64,000 bases of DNA from Rhipicephalus microplus (GCF_043290135.1 NW_027464589.1:2175001-2239000); one strand, 5' to 3'; shown: positions 24,901 to 39,200, numbered from the stretch's first letter. Program-made: numbers and translations. The notes: a model not told the origin generated them from the sequence alone.

Positions 24901-27900
24901 TCAGCTGCCAGTTAGTAATACGTTCACGTGCTACGTGACGCCATACAGGCTCATAAAGAGTGTACCACACTCGCTGTCATGGCTACTAGTAGCGCTGACT
25001 AACACTACCACGTTTAGATTGACATAAATACCCATTAGAGTAGCTTGGGGATAGCGGTCGTGGTAGCTCAGTGGTTAAGCATCGAACGCGCTATTCGAAG
25101 GTCGCCGGTTTGGATCCTGCCTACGGCAACTTATCTTTTCACCCACTTTTCTTTCTTCTCATTTACAATACAATTGGCGTAATAACTTCCCCTATACATT
25201 CCTTGGCATTATTGTTTGTTAGATCTCATTATTAAATGTTAACACAAAAAACGAGCCCTTAAGTATACACTTGTTTCCCCTAATCAATACCGAGGGTCCC
25301 GTACTGGCAGACTTTGCGCCTCTAGGTTGTATAAAGCGGACTATTGGTCAGCTGCCAGGTAGTAATAAGTTCACGTGCTACGTGACGCCAAACAGGCTCA
25401 TAAAAAGTGCACCACACTCGCTGCCATGGCGAGTGTAGGGCCGCCGACTGACACTCCAACGTTTAAAATGACATATATACCCAGTAAAGTGGCTGGGAGG
25501 ATAGCTATCGTTGTAGCTCAGAGGTAGAGCATCGAACGCGTTATTCGAAGGTCACAGGTTCGATCCCTGCCCACTGCAAGTTATCTTTTCACCCACTTTT
25601 CTTTCTTGTTATTTACAATATATATGGCCTGATAACTTTCCCTGTATTTTCTTTGGCATTACTGACTCTTACATCTCAATATTATTGTGTAGAACACGAA
25701 AAACAAGCCCTTAAGTATACACTTGTTTCCCTTATTCATTAGCGAAAGACTCCTACTGGCAGACTTGGTGCCTCTAGATGGTATACGGGGGACGATTGGA
25801 CAGCTGCCAGTTAGTAATAAGTTCACGTGCTACGTGACGCCAAACAGGCTGATAAACAGTTTACCACACTCGCCGCCCTGGCTACTAGGGGCGCTGATTA
25901 ACACTTTCACGTTTATATTCCCATAGATACCCAATAAAGTGACGGGGGGGGATAGCTGTCGTAGTAGCTCAGTGGTAGAGCATCGAACACGTTATTCGAA
26001 GGTCGCAGGTTCGGATCCTGTCTACGGCAAGTTACCTTTTCACCCACATCTCTTTCTTCTCATTTGCATTAGGATAGCCTAATTGTTTCCCCTATACCTT
26101 CCTTGCCGTTTTTGTCTGTTAGATCTCATTATTATTGTGTAAAACATGAAAAACGAGCCCTTAAGTATACACTTGTTTCCCTTATTCATTAACGAGGGTC
26201 TCGTACTGGCAGACTTGGTGCCTCTAGGTTGTATACGGGCGACTATTGGTCAGCTTCCAGTTAGTAACAAGTTCACGTGCTACTTGACGCCTAACAGGCT
26301 CATAAAGAGTGTACCACACTCGCCGCCATGGCTACTAGTGGCGCCGACTGACATTCCCACGTTTGAATTGACATATATACCCAATTAGGTGGCTGGGGGG
26401 ATAGCCATTCTTGTAGCTTAGAGGTAGAGCATCAAACGCGTTATTCGAAGGTCGCAGGTTCAATCCCTGCCCACGGCAAGTTATCTTTTCACCCCACTTT
26501 TCTCTCTTGTTATTTACAATACAATTGCCCTGATAACTTTCCCTGTACCTTCCTCGGCATTATTGACTGTTCGATCTCATTAATATTGTGCAGAACACGA
26601 AAAACAAGCCCTCAAGTATACACTTGTTTCCCTTATTCAATAACGAAAGACTCGTACTGGCAGACTTGGTGCCTCCAGGTTGTGTGCGGGGGACTATAGG
26701 TCAGCTGCAAGTTAGTAATAAGTTAACGTGCTACTTGACGCCAAACAGGCTCTTAGTGAGTGTACCACACTCGCCACCGTGACTACTAGTGGCGCTGACT
26801 GACACTCCCACGTTTAAATTGACGTAGATACCCAATATAGTGGCTAGAGGATAGCTGTTGTGCTAGCTCAGTGGTAGAGCATCGAACGCGTTGTTCGAAG
26901 GTCGCAGGTTAAGATCCTGCCCACGGCAAGGTACCTTTCACCCACTTTCCTTTCTTCTCATTTACATTACAATTGGCCTAATACCTTCTCCTATACCTTT
27001 TTCGCTATATTGTCTGTTTGATCTCATTATTATTGTGTAAAACAGGAAACAGGAAAAAACTAGCCCTTAAGTATACACTTGTTGCCCCTATTCATTAACG
27101 AGGGTCTCGTACTGGCAGACTTGGTGCCTCTAGGTTGTATACGGGCGACTATTGGTCAGCTTCCAGTTAGTAATAAGTTCACGTGCTGCGTGACGCCAAA
27201 CAGGCTAATAAAGAGTGTACCACACTCACTGTCATGGCTACTAGTGGCGCTGACTAACACTACCACGTTTAGATTGACATAGGTACCCAATAGAGTAGCT
27301 GGGGGATAGCTGTCGTGGTAGCTCAGTGGTTTATCATCCAACGCGTTATTCGAAGGTCGCAGGTTTGGATCCTGCCCACGGCAAGTTATCTTTTCACCCA
27401 CTTTTCTTTCTTCTCATTTACAATACAATTGGCCTAATAACTTCCCCTATACCTTCCTTGGCATTATTGTTTGTTAGATCTCATTATTATTTGTGAAACA
27501 CAAAAAACGAGCCCTTTAGTATAAACTTGTTTCCCCTAATCACTACCGAGGGTCCCGTACTGGCAGACTTTGTGCCTCTAGGTTGTATACAGGGGACTAT
27601 CAGTCAGCTGCCAGCTAGTAATAAGTTCACGTGCTACGTGACGCCGAACAGGCTCATAAAGAGTGTACCACACTCGCCGCCAAGGCTACTAGTGGCGCCG
27701 ACTGACACTCTCACGTTCAAATTGACATATATACCCAATAAAGTGGCTGGGAGGATAGATATCGTTGTAGCTCAGAGGTAGAGCATTGAATGCGTTATTC
27801 GAAGGTTGCAGGTTCGATCCCTGCCCACAGCAAGTTATCTTTTCACCCACTTTCCTTTCTTGTTATTTACAATACGATTGGCCTGATAACTTTCCCTGTA

Positions 27901-28210
27901 CCTTCATTGGCATTATTGACTGTTAGATCTCATTATTATTGTGTAGAACACGAAAAACAAGCCCTTAAGTATACACTTGTTTCCCTTATTCATTAACGAA
28001 AGACTCGTACTGGCAGACTTGGTGCCTCTAGGTTGTATACGGGGGACTATTGGTCAGCTGCCAGTTAGTAGTAAGTTAACGTGATACGTGACGCCAAACA
28101 GGCTATTAAAGAGTGTACCACACTCGCCGCCGTGACTACTAGTGGCGCTTACTGACACTCCCACGTTTAAATTGACATAGATACCCTATAAAGTGGCTGG
28201 CCGGATAGCT
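21912..28210 (+). repeat. Higher-order repeat copy 2 (14 monomers, 6299 bp)
   Basis: Heads are at 21912, 22362, 22811, 23260, 23708, 24157, 24608, 25057, 25507, 25958, 26407, 26857, 27312 and 27761. They align with copy 1 at a constant offset of about 6300 from 16062 onward, with only scattered single-base changes. The monomer equivalent to 15613-16061 is missing; the units on either side are fused in the AT-rich middle, a clean one-unit deletion. It ends near 28201, where GGCTGG changes to CCGG just before the next head. Confidence 0.85.
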
Positions 28211-31200
28211 GTCGTGGTAGCTCAGTGGTAAAGCATCGAACGCGTTATTCGAAGGTCGCAGGTTCGGATCCTGTCCACGGCAAATTATCTTTTCACCCAC
28301 TTCTCTTTCTTCTCACTTACAATAAAATCGGCCTAATTATATGCCCTATACCTTTCTTGGCATCATTGTCTGTTAGATCTCATTATTATTGTGTAAAACA
28401 CGCAAAATCGAGCCCTTAAGTATACACTTGTTTTCCTTATTCATGAACGAAAGTCTCGTACTGGCAGACTTGGTGCCTCTAGGTTGTATACGGGGGAATA
28501 TTGGTAAGCTGCCAGATAGTAATACGTTCACGTGCTACGTGACGCCAAACAGGCTCATAAAGAGTGTACCACACTCACCGCCATGGCTACTAGGGGCGCT
28601 GACTGACACTCCCACGTTTTAATTGACATAGATACCCAAAAAATTGGCTGGAGGGATAGCTGTGGTGGTAGCTGAAAGGTTGAGCTTCAAACGCGCTATT
28701 CGAATGTCGCAGGTTTGGATCCTGCCCACGGCAAGTTACCTTTTCACCCACTTTTCTTTCTTGTCATTTACAATACAATTGGCCTAATAACTTCCCCTGT
28801 ACCTTCCTTCGCTATATTGTCTGTTAGATCTCGTTATTATTGTGTAAAACACGAAAAACAAGCCTTCAAGTATACACTTGTTTCCCTTATTTATTAACAA
28901 GGGTCTCGTTCTGGCAGACTTGGTGCCTCTAGGTTTTATACGGGGGACTATTGGTCAGCTGCCAGTTAGTAATACGTTCACGTGCTACGTGACGCCATAC
29001 AGGCTCATAAAGAGTGTACCACACTCGCTGTCATGGCTACTAGTAGCGCTGACTAACACTACCACGTTTAGATTGACATAAATACCCATTAGAGTAGCTT
29101 GGGGATAGCGGTCGTGGTAGCTCAGTGGTTAAGCATCGAACGCGCTATTCGAAGGTCGCCGGTTTGGATCCTGCCCACGGCAACTTATCTTTTCACCCAC
29201 TTTTCTTTCTTCTCATTTACAATACAATTGGCGTAATAACTTCCCCTATACATTCCTTGGCATTATTGTTTGTTAGATCTCATTATTAAATGTAAAACAC
29301 AAAAAACGAGCCCTTAAGTATACACTTGTTTCCCCTAATCAATACCGAGGGTCCCGTACTGGCAGACTTTGCGCCTCTAGGTTGTATAAAGCGGACTATT
29401 GGTCAGCTGCCAGGTAGTAATAAGTTCACGTGCTACGTGACGCCAAACAGGCTCATAAAAAGTGCACCACACTCGCTGCCATGGCGAGTGTAGGGCCGCC
29501 GACTGACACTCCAACGTTTAAAATGACATATATACCCAGTAAAGTGGCTGGGAGGATAGCTATCGTTGTAGCTCAGAGGTAGAGCATCGAACGCGTTATT
29601 CGAAGGTCACAGGTTCGATCCCTGCCCACTGCAAGTTATCTTTTCACCCACTTTTCTTTCTTGTTATTTACAATATATATGGCCTGATAACTTTCCCTGT
29701 ATTTTCTTTGGCATTACTGACTCTTACATCTCAATATTATTGTGTAGAACACGAAAAACAAGCCCTTAAGTATACACTTGTTTCCCTTATTCATTAGCGA
29801 AAGACTCCTACTGGCAGACTTGGTGCCTCTAGATGGTATACGGGGGACGATTGGACAGCTGCCAGTTAGTAATAAGTTCACGTGCTACGTGACGCCAAAC
29901 AGGCTGATAAACAGTTTACCACACTCGCCGCCCTGGCTACTAGGGGCGCTGATTAACACTTTCACGTTTATATTCCCATAGATACCCAATAAAGTGACGG
30001 GGGGGGATAGCTGTCGTAATAGCTCAGTGGTAGAGCATCGAACACGTTATTCGAAGGTCGCAGGTTCGGATCCTGTCTACGGCAAGTTACCTTTTCACCC
30101 ACATCTCTTTCTTCTCATTTGCATTAGGATAGCCTAATTGTTTCCCCTATACCTTCCTTGCCGTTTTTGTCTGTTAGATCTCATTATTATTGTGTAAAAC
30201 ATGAAAAACGAGCCCTTAAGTATACACTTGTTTCCCTTATTCATTAACGAGGGTCTCGTACTGGCAGACTTGGTGCCTCTAGGTTGTATACGGGCGACTA
30301 TTGGTCAGCTTCCAGTTAGTAACAAGTTCACGTGCTACTTGACGCCTAACAGGCTCATAAAGAGTGTACCACACTCGCCGCCATGGCTACTAGTGGCGCC
30401 GACTGACATTCCCACGTTTGAATTGACATATATACCCAATTAGGTGGCTGGGGGGATAGCCATTCTTGTAGCTTAGAGGTAGAGCATCAAACGCGTTATT
30501 CGAAGGTCGCAGGTTCAATCCCTGCCCACGGCAAGTTATCTTTTCACCCCACTTTTCTCTCTTGTTATTTACAATACAATTGCCCTGATAACTTTCCCTG
30601 TACCTTCCTCGGCATTATTGACTGTTCGATCTCATTAATATTGTGCAGAACACGAAAAACAAGCCCTCAAGTATACACTTGTTTCCCTTATTCAATAACG
30701 AAAGACTCGTACTGGCAGACTTGGTGCCTCCAGGTTGTGTGCGGGGGACTATAGGTCAGCTGCAAGTTAGTAATAAGTTAACGTGCTACTTGACGCCAAA
30801 CAGGCTCTTAGTGAGTGTACCACACTCGCCACCGTGACTACTAGTGGCGCTGACTGACACTCCCACGTTTAAATTGACGTAGATACCCAATATAGTGGCT
30901 AGAGGATAGCTGTTGTGCTAGCTCAGTGGTAGAGCATCGAACGCGTTGTTCGAAGGTCGCAGGTTAAGATCCTGCCCACGGCAAGGTACCTTTCACCCAC
31001 TTTCCTTTCTTCTCATTTACATTACAATTGGCCTAATACCTTCTCCTATACCTTTTTCGCTATATTGTCTGTTTGATCTCATTATTATTGTGTAAAACAG
31101 GAAACAGGAAAAAACTAGCCCTTAAGTATACACTTGTTGCCCCTATTCATTAACGAGGGTCTCGTACTGGCAGACTTGGTGCCTCTAGGTTGTATACGGG

Positions 31201-32265
31201 CGACTATTGGTCAGCTTCCAGTTAGTAATAAGTTCACGTGCTGCGTGACGCCAAACAGGCTAATAAAGAGTGTACCACACTCACTGTCATGGCTACTAGT
31301 GGCGCTGACTAACACTACCACGTTTAGATTGACATAGGTACCCAATAGAGTAGCTGGGGGATAGCTGTCGTGGTAGCTCAGTGGTTTATCATCCAACGCG
31401 TTATTCGAAGGTCGCAGGTTTGGATCCTGCCCACGGCAAGTTATCTTTTCACCCACTTTTCTTTCTTCTCATTTACAATACAATTGGCCTAATAACTTCC
31501 CCTATACCTTCCTTGGCATTATTGTTTGTTAGATCTCATTATTATTTGTGAAACACAAAAAACGAGCCCTTTAGTATAAACTTGTTTCCCCTAATCACTA
31601 CCGAGGGTCCCGTACTGGCAGACTTTGTGCCTCTAGGTTGTATACAGGGGACTATCAGTCAGCTGCCAGCTAGTAATAAGTTCACGTGCTACGTGACGCC
31701 GAACAGGCTCATAAAGAGTGTACCACACTCGCCGCCAAGGCTACTAGTGGCGCCGACTGACACTCTCACGTTCAAATTGACATATATACCCAATAAAGTG
31801 GCTGGGAGGATAGATATCGTTGTAGCTCAGAGGTAGAGCATTGAATGCGTTATTCGAAGGTTGCAGGTTCGATCCCTGCCCACAGCAAGTTATCTTTTCA
31901 CCCACTTTCCTTTCTTGTTATTTACAATACGATTGGCCTGATAACTTTCCCTGTACCTTCATTGGCATTATTGACTGTTAGATCTCATTATTATTGTGTA
32001 GAACACGAAAAACAAGCCCTCAAGTATACACTTGTTTCCCTTATTCATTAACGAAAGACTCGTACTGGCAGACTTGGTGCCTCTAGGTTGTATACGGGGG
32101 ACTATTGGTCAGCTGCCAGTTAGTAGTAAGTTAACGTGATACGTGACGCCAAACAGGCTATTAAAGAGTGTACCACACTCGCCGCCGTGACTACTAGTGG
32201 CGCTTACTGACACTCCCACGTTTAAATTGACATAGATACCCTATAAAGTGGCTGGGCGGATAGCC
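28211..32265 (+). repeat. Higher-order repeat copy 3 (partial, 9 monomers, 4055 bp)
   Basis: Heads are at 28211, 28662, 29111, 29562, 30013, 30462, 30912, 31367 and 31816. The block matches 24157-28210 of copy 2 at an offset of about 4054, so the first five monomers of the HOR are absent. The junction falls at the homologous point just before a tRNA-like head, as expected for unequal crossing-over in register. It shares with copy 2 a GATAGATATCG change (GATAGCTATCG in copy 1) before the heads at 27761 and 31816, so copies 2 and 3 are sisters. Confidence 0.85.
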
Positions 32266-35200
32266 GTCATGGTAGCTCAGTGGTAGAGCATCGAACGCGT
32301 TATTCGAAGGTCGCAGGTGTGGATCCCGCCCACGGAAAGTTATCTTTTCACCCACTTTTCTTCCTTCTCATTTACATTACAATTGGCCTAATAACTTCCT
32401 CTGTACCTTCCTTCGCTATATTGTCTGTTAGATCTCGTTATTATTGTGTAAAACGTAAAAACGAGCCCTTAAGTATAGACTTGTTTCCCGTATTCATTAA
32501 CGAGGGTCACGTACTGGCAGACTTGGTGCCTCTAGGTTGTATACGGGGGACTATTGGTCAGCTGCCTGTTAGTAATAAGTTCACGTGCTACGCGACGCCA
32601 AAGAGGCTCATAAAGAGTGTCCCACACTCGCCGTCATGGCTACTAGTGGCGCTGAGAGACACTCCCACGTTTAAATTGACATAGATACCCAATAGAGTAG
32701 CTGGGGGGATAGCTGTCGTGGTAGCTCAGTGGTTGAGCATCGAACGCACTATTCGAAGGTCGCCGGTTTGGATCCCGCCCACGGCAAGTTATCTTTTCAC
32801 TCACTTTTCTTTCTTCTCATTTACTTTAAATTGGCCTAATAACTTCCTCTAAACCTTCCTTCGCTATATTGTCTGTTAGATCTCATTATTATTGTGTAAA
32901 ACATAAAAAACGAGCCCTTAAGTATACACTTGTTTGCCTTATTCATTAACGAGGGTCTCGTACTGGCCGACTTGGTGCCTCAAGGTTGTATACTGGGGAC
33001 TATTGGTCAACTGTCAGCTAGTAATAAGTTCACGTGCTACCTGACGCCAAACAGGCTCATAAAGAGGGTACCACACTCGCCGCCATGGCTACTCGTGGCG
33101 CTGACAGACACTCCCACGTTTAAATTGACAAAGATACCGAATAAAGTGGCTGGGGGGATAACTGTCGTGGTCGGTCAGTGGTAGAGCATCGAACGCGTTA
33201 TTCGAAGGTCGCAGGTTTGGATCCTGCCCAAGGCAAGTTATCTTCTCACCCACTTTCCTTTCTTATCTTTTACTTTACAATAAGCCTAATAACTTTCCCT
33301 GTACCTTCCTTCGCTATATTGTCTGTTAGATCTCAATATTATTGTGTAAAATATGAAAAACGAGCCCTTAAGTATATACTTGTTTCTCTTATTTATTAAC
33401 GAGGGTCTCGTACTGGCGGACTTGGTGCCTCAAGGTTGTATACGGGGGACTATTGGTCAGCTGCAAGTTAGTAATAAGTTATCGTGCTACATGACGCCAA
33501 ACAGGCTCGTAAAGAGTGTACCACACTCGCCGCCATGGCTACTCGTCGCGCTGACTGACACTTTCACGTTTAAATTGACAAAGACTCCTAATGAAGTGGC
33601 TGGGGGGTAGCTGTCATAGTAGCTCAGTGGTAGAGCATCGAATGCGTTATTAGAAGGTCCCAGGTTCGGATCCCGCCCAGGCAACTTATCTTTTCACCCA
33701 CTTTTCTTTCTTCACATTTACAATATGATTGGCCTAATAACTTCCCCTATTCCGTCCTTGGCATTACTGTCTGTTAGATCTCATTATTATTGTGTAAAAC
33801 ACAAAAAACGTGCCCTTAAATATACACTTGTTTTCCTTATTCATTAATGAGGGTCTCGTACTGGCAGACTTGGTGCCTCTAGGTTGTATACGGGCGACTA
33901 TTGGTCAGCTTCCAGTTAGTAATAAGTTCACGTGCTGCGTGACGCCAAACAGGCTCATAAAGAGTGTACCACACTCGCTGTCATGGCTACTAGTTGCGCT
34001 GACTAACACTACCACGTTTATATTAGATTGACATAGGTACCCAATGGAGTAGCTGGGGGATAGCTGTCGTGGTAGCTCAGTGGTTGAGCATCCAACGCGT
34101 TATTCGAACGTCGCAGGTTTGGATCCTGCCCACGGCAAGTTATCTTTTCACCCACTTTTCTTTCTTCTCATTTACAATACAATTGGCCTAATAACTTCCC
34201 CTATACCTTTTTTGGCATTATTGTTTGTTAGATCTCATTATTATTTGTGAAACACAAAAAACGAGCCCTTAGGTATACACTTGTTTCCCCTAATCACTAC
34301 CGAGGGTCCCGTACTGGCAGACTTTGTGCCTCTAGGTTGTATACAGGGGACTATCAGTCAGCTGCCAGCTAGTAATAAGTTCACGTGCTACGTGACGCCG
34401 AACAGGCTCATAAAGAGTGTACCACACTCGCCACCAAGGCTACTAGTGGCGCCGACTGACACTCTCACGTTCAAATTGACATATATACCCAATAAAGTGG
34501 CTGGGATGATAGCTATCGTTGTAGCTCAGAGGTAGAGCATTGAACGCGTTATTCGAAGGTCGCAGGTTCGATCCCTGCCCACGGCAAGTTATTTTTTCAC
34601 CCATTTTTTTTCTTGTTATTTACTATACGATTGGCCTGATAACTTTCCCTGTACTTTTATTGGCATTATTGACTGTTAGATCTCATTATTATTGTGTAGA
34701 ACACGAAAAACAAGCCCTTAAGTATACACTTGTTTCCTTTATTCATTAACGAAAGACTCGTACTGGCAGACTTGGTGCCTCAAGGTTGTATACGGGAGAC
34801 TATTGGTCAGCTGCCAGTTAGTAGTAAGTTAACGTGATACATGACGCAAACAGGCTCTTAAAGTGTGTACCACACTCGCCACCGTGACTACTAGTGGCAC
34901 TTACTGACACTCCCAAGTTTATATTGACAAAGATACCGAATAAAGTGGCTGGGGGGATAACTGTCATAGTAGCTCAATGGTTGAGCATCCAACGCGTTAT
35001 TCTAAGGTCGCAGGTTTGGATCCTGCCCACGGCAAGTTATCTTTTCACCCAGTTTTCTTTTTTCTCATTTACAATACAATTGACCTAATAACTTCCCCTA
35101 TACCTTTCTTGGCATTATTGTTTGTTAGCTCTCATTATTATTTGTAAAACACAAAAAACGAGCCCTTAAGTATGCACTTGTTTCCCCTTTTCATTAACGA

Positions 35201-36220
35201 GGGTCTCGTACTGGCAGACTTGGTGTTTCTAGGTTTTATACAGGGGACTATTGGTCAGCTGCCAGTTAGTAATAAGTTCACGTGCTACGTGACGCCAAAC
35301 AGGCTCATAAACAGTGTACCACACTCGCCGCCATGGCTACTAGAGGCGCTGACTGACACTTTCACGTTTATATTCACATAGATACCCCATAAAGTGGCGG
35401 GGGGGATAGCTGTCGTGGTAGCTCAGTGGTAAAGCATCGAACGCGTTATTCGAAGGTCGCAGGTTCGGATCCTGTCCACGGCAAATTATCTTTTCACCCA
35501 CTTCTCTTTCTTCTCACTTACAATAAAATCGGCCTAATTATATGCCCTATACCTTTCTTGGCATCATTGTCTGTTAGATCTCATTATTATTGTGTAAAAC
35601 ACGCAAAATCGAGCCCTTAAGTATACACTTGTTTTCCTTATTCATGAACGAAAGTCTCGTACTGGCAGACTTGGTGCCTCTAGGTTGTATACGGGGGAAT
35701 ATTGGTAAGCTGCCAGATAGTAATACGTTCACGTGCTACGTGACGCCAAACAGGCTCATAAAGAGTGTACCACACTCACCGCCATGGCTACTAGGGGCGC
35801 TGACTGACACTCCCACGTTTTAATTGACATAGATACCCAAAAAATTGGCTGGAGGGATAGCTGTGGTGGTAGCTGAAAGGTTGAGCTTCAAACGCGCTAT
35901 TCGAAGGTCGCAGGTTTGGATCCTGCCCACAGCAAGTTACCTTTTCACCCACTTTTCTTTCTTGTCATTTACAATACAATTGGCCTAATAACTTCCCCTG
36001 TACCTTCCTTCGCTATATTGTCTGTTAGATCTCGTTATTATTGTGTAAAACACGAAAAACAAGCCTTCAAGTATACACTTGTTTCCCTTATTTATTAACA
36101 AGGGTCTCGTTCTGGCAGACTTGGTGCCTCTAGGTTTTATACGGGGGACTATTGGTCAGCTGCCAGTTAGTAATACGTTCACGTGCTACGTGACGCCATA
36201 CAGGCTCATAAAGAGTGTAC
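32266..36220 (+). repeat. Higher-order repeat copy 4 (rearranged, 9 monomers)
   Basis: Heads are at 32266, 32715, 33164, 33613, 34066, 34515, 34963, 35412 and 35863. It starts like copy 1, including the 15613-type unit (at 32715). It then carries one extra monomer around 33400-33850 whose head at 33613 (GTCATAG) is of the 6174 type. It resumes the HOR order at offset about 11255 from copy 2. It leaves the HOR near 36220, where it continues as the 2.03-2.15 kb block does instead of switching to the 6.53 kb type. A 6-bp insertion (TATATTAG context) lies near 34018. Confidence 0.8.
34515..34585 (+). pseudogene. tRNA-like head, subtype with canonical B box
   Basis: This subtype starts ATCGTTG rather than GTCGTGG, which costs two acceptor pairs. 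Its T arm is GCAGG-TTCGATC-CCTGC and gives the B box GGTTCGATCCC, close to the Pol III consensus GGTTCGANNCC. Sister copies start at 7073, 14714, 16960, 19208, 21462, 23260, 25507, 27761, 29562 and 31816. It shows that subfamilies with better B boxes coexist with decayed ones (TTTGGAT). Confidence 0.65.
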
Positions 36221-39200
36221 CACCCTCGCCGTCATGGCTACTAGTGGCGCTGAGAGACACTCCCACATTTATATTGACATAGATACCCAATAGAGTAGCT
36301 GGGGGGATAGCTGTCGTGGTAGCGCAGTGGTTGAGCATCGAACGCGTTATTCTAAGGTCCCAGGTTTGGATCCTGCCCACGGCAAGTTATCTTTTCACTC
36401 ACTTTTCTTTCTTATCATTTACATTACAATTGGCCTAATAACTTTCCCTATACCTTCCTTCCCTATATTGTCTGTTAGATCTCAATATTATAGTGTAAAA
36501 CACGAAAAAACGAGCACTTAAGTATACACTTGTTTCCCTTATTCATTAACAAGGGTCTCGTTCTGGCAGAGTTCGTGCCTCTAGGTTTTGTACGGGGCAC
36601 TATTGGTCAGCAGCCTGTTAGTAATAAGTTCACGTGCTACGTGACGCCAAACAGGCTCATAAACAGTGTACCACACTCGCCGCCATGGCTACTAGTGGCG
36701 CTGACTGACAATCCCACGTTTAAATTGACATACATACCGAATGAAGTGGCTAGGGGGATAGCTGTCGTGGTAGCTCAGTGGTAGAGCATCGAACGCGTTA
36801 TTCGAAGGTCGCAGGTTCGGATACTCTCCACGGCAAATTATCTTTTCACCCACTTCTGTTTCTTCTCATTTACATTACAATCGGCCTAATTAATTGACCT
36901 ATACCTTCCTTGGCATCATTGTCTGTTAGATCTCAATATTATTGTGTAAAACGCGCAAAAACGAGCCCAAAAGTATACACTTGTTTTCCTTATTCATTAA
37001 CGAAAGTCTCGTACTGGCAGACTTGGTGTCTCTAGGTAGTATACGGGGGAGTATTGGTCAGCTGCCAGTTATTAATACGTTCACGTGCTACGTGACGCCA
37101 AACAGGCTCATAAAGAGTGTACCACTCTCGCCGTCATGGCTACTAGTGGCGCTGAGAGACACTCCCACATTTATATTGACATAGATACCCAATAGAGTAG
37201 CTGGGGGGATGGCTGTCATGATAGCTCAGTGGTAGAGCATCGAACGCGTTATTCGAAGCTCGCAGGTTTGGATCCTGCCCAGGGTAAGTTATCTTTTCAC
37301 CCACTTTTCTTTCTTCTCATTTACAATGCAATTGGCCTAAAAACTTCCCCTATACCTTCCCTGGAATTATTGTTTGTTAGATCTCATTATTATTTGTAAA
37401 ACACAAAAAACGAGCCCTTAAGTATACACTTGTTTCCCTTTATTATTAACAAGGGTCTCGTTCTGGCAGACTTGGTGCCTCTAGGTTTTATACGGGGGGC
37501 TATTGGTCAGCTGCCTGTTAGTAATAGGTTCACGTGCTACGCGACGCCAAAGAGGCTCATAAAGAGTGTAGCACACTAGCCGTCATGGCTACTAGTGGCG
37601 CTGACTGACACTCCCACGTTTAAATTGACATAGATACCCAATGGAGTAGCTGGGGGGATAGCTATCGTAGTAGCTCAAAGGTAGAGCATCAAACGCGTTA
37701 TTCGAAGGTCGCCGGTTTGATTCCTGCACACGGCAACTTATCTGTTCACCAACTTTTCTTTTTTCTCATATATATTACAACTGGCCTAATAACTTCCCCT
37801 GTACTTTCCTTGGCAATATTGTCTGTTAGATCTCATTTTTATTGTGTAGAACACGAAAAACAAGCCCTTAAGTATACACTTGTTTCCCTTGTTCATTAAC
37901 GAAAGACTCGTACTGGCAGACTTGGTGCCTCTAGGTTGTATACGGGGGACTATGGTCAGCTGCCAGTTAGTAATGAGTTCACGTGCTACGTGACGCCAAA
38001 CAGCCTCATAAACAGTGCACAACACTCGCCGCCAAGGCTCCAAGGGGCGCTGACTAACACTTTCACGTTTATATTCACATAGATACCGAATAGAGTGGCT
38101 GGGGGGATAGCTGTCATGGTAGCTCAGTGGTAGAGCATAGAACACGTTGTTCGAAGGTCGAGGTTCGGATCCTGTCCACGGCAAATTATATTTTCACCCA
38201 CTTCTCTTTCTTCTCATTTACAATAAAATCGGCCTAATTAATTGCCCTATACCTTTCTTGGCATCATTGTCTCTTAGATCTCATTAGGTCTGTGTAAAAC
38301 ACGCAAAATCGAGCCCTTAAGTATACACTTGTTTTCCTTATACATGAACGAAAGTCTCGTACTGGCAGACTTGGTGCCTCTAGGTTTTATACGGGGAACT
38401 ATTGGTCAGCTGCCAGTTAGTAATAGGTCCACGTGCTACGTGACGCCAAACAGGCTCGTAAACAGTGTACGACACTCACCGCCATGGCTACTAGTGGCTC
38501 TGACATACGCTCCTACGTTTAGATTGACATAGATACCTAATAAAGTGGCTGGGGGTATCTTAGTGCTGGTAAGTGGCTGGGGGTAAAGTGGCTAAGGAAA
38601 GTAGCTGGAGGAAAGTGGCTGGCGGAAAGTGGCTTGGAAAAAAGGGCAAAGTGGCTGGGGGTTGCTAAGTGCTGGTAAGCTGTCATGGTAGCTCAGTGGT
38701 AGAGCATCGAACGCGTTATTCGAAGGTCGCAGGTTTGGATCCTGCCCACGGCAAGTTATCTTTTCACCAACTTTTCTTTCTTCTCTTTTACATCACAATT
38801 GGCCTAATAACTTCCCCTATACCTTCCTTGGCATCATTGTCTGTTAGATCTCATTATTATAGTGTAAAACACAAAAACGAGCTCTTAAGTATACAATTGT
38901 TTCCTGTATTCATTAACAAGGGTCACGTACTGGCAGACTTGGTGCCTCTAGGTTGTATAAGGAGGACTATTGGTCAGCTGCAAGTTAGTATTAAGTTAAC
39001 GTGCTACGTGACACCAAACAGGCTCATAAAGAGTGTACCACACTCGCCGCCATGGCTACTTGTCGCGCTGACTGACACTTTCACGTTTATATTCACATAG
39101 ATTCCCAGTAATGTGGCTGGGGGGATAGCTGTCGTGGTAGCTCAGTGGTAGACCATCGAACGCGTTATTCGAAGGACGATGGTTTGGATCCTGTCCACGG

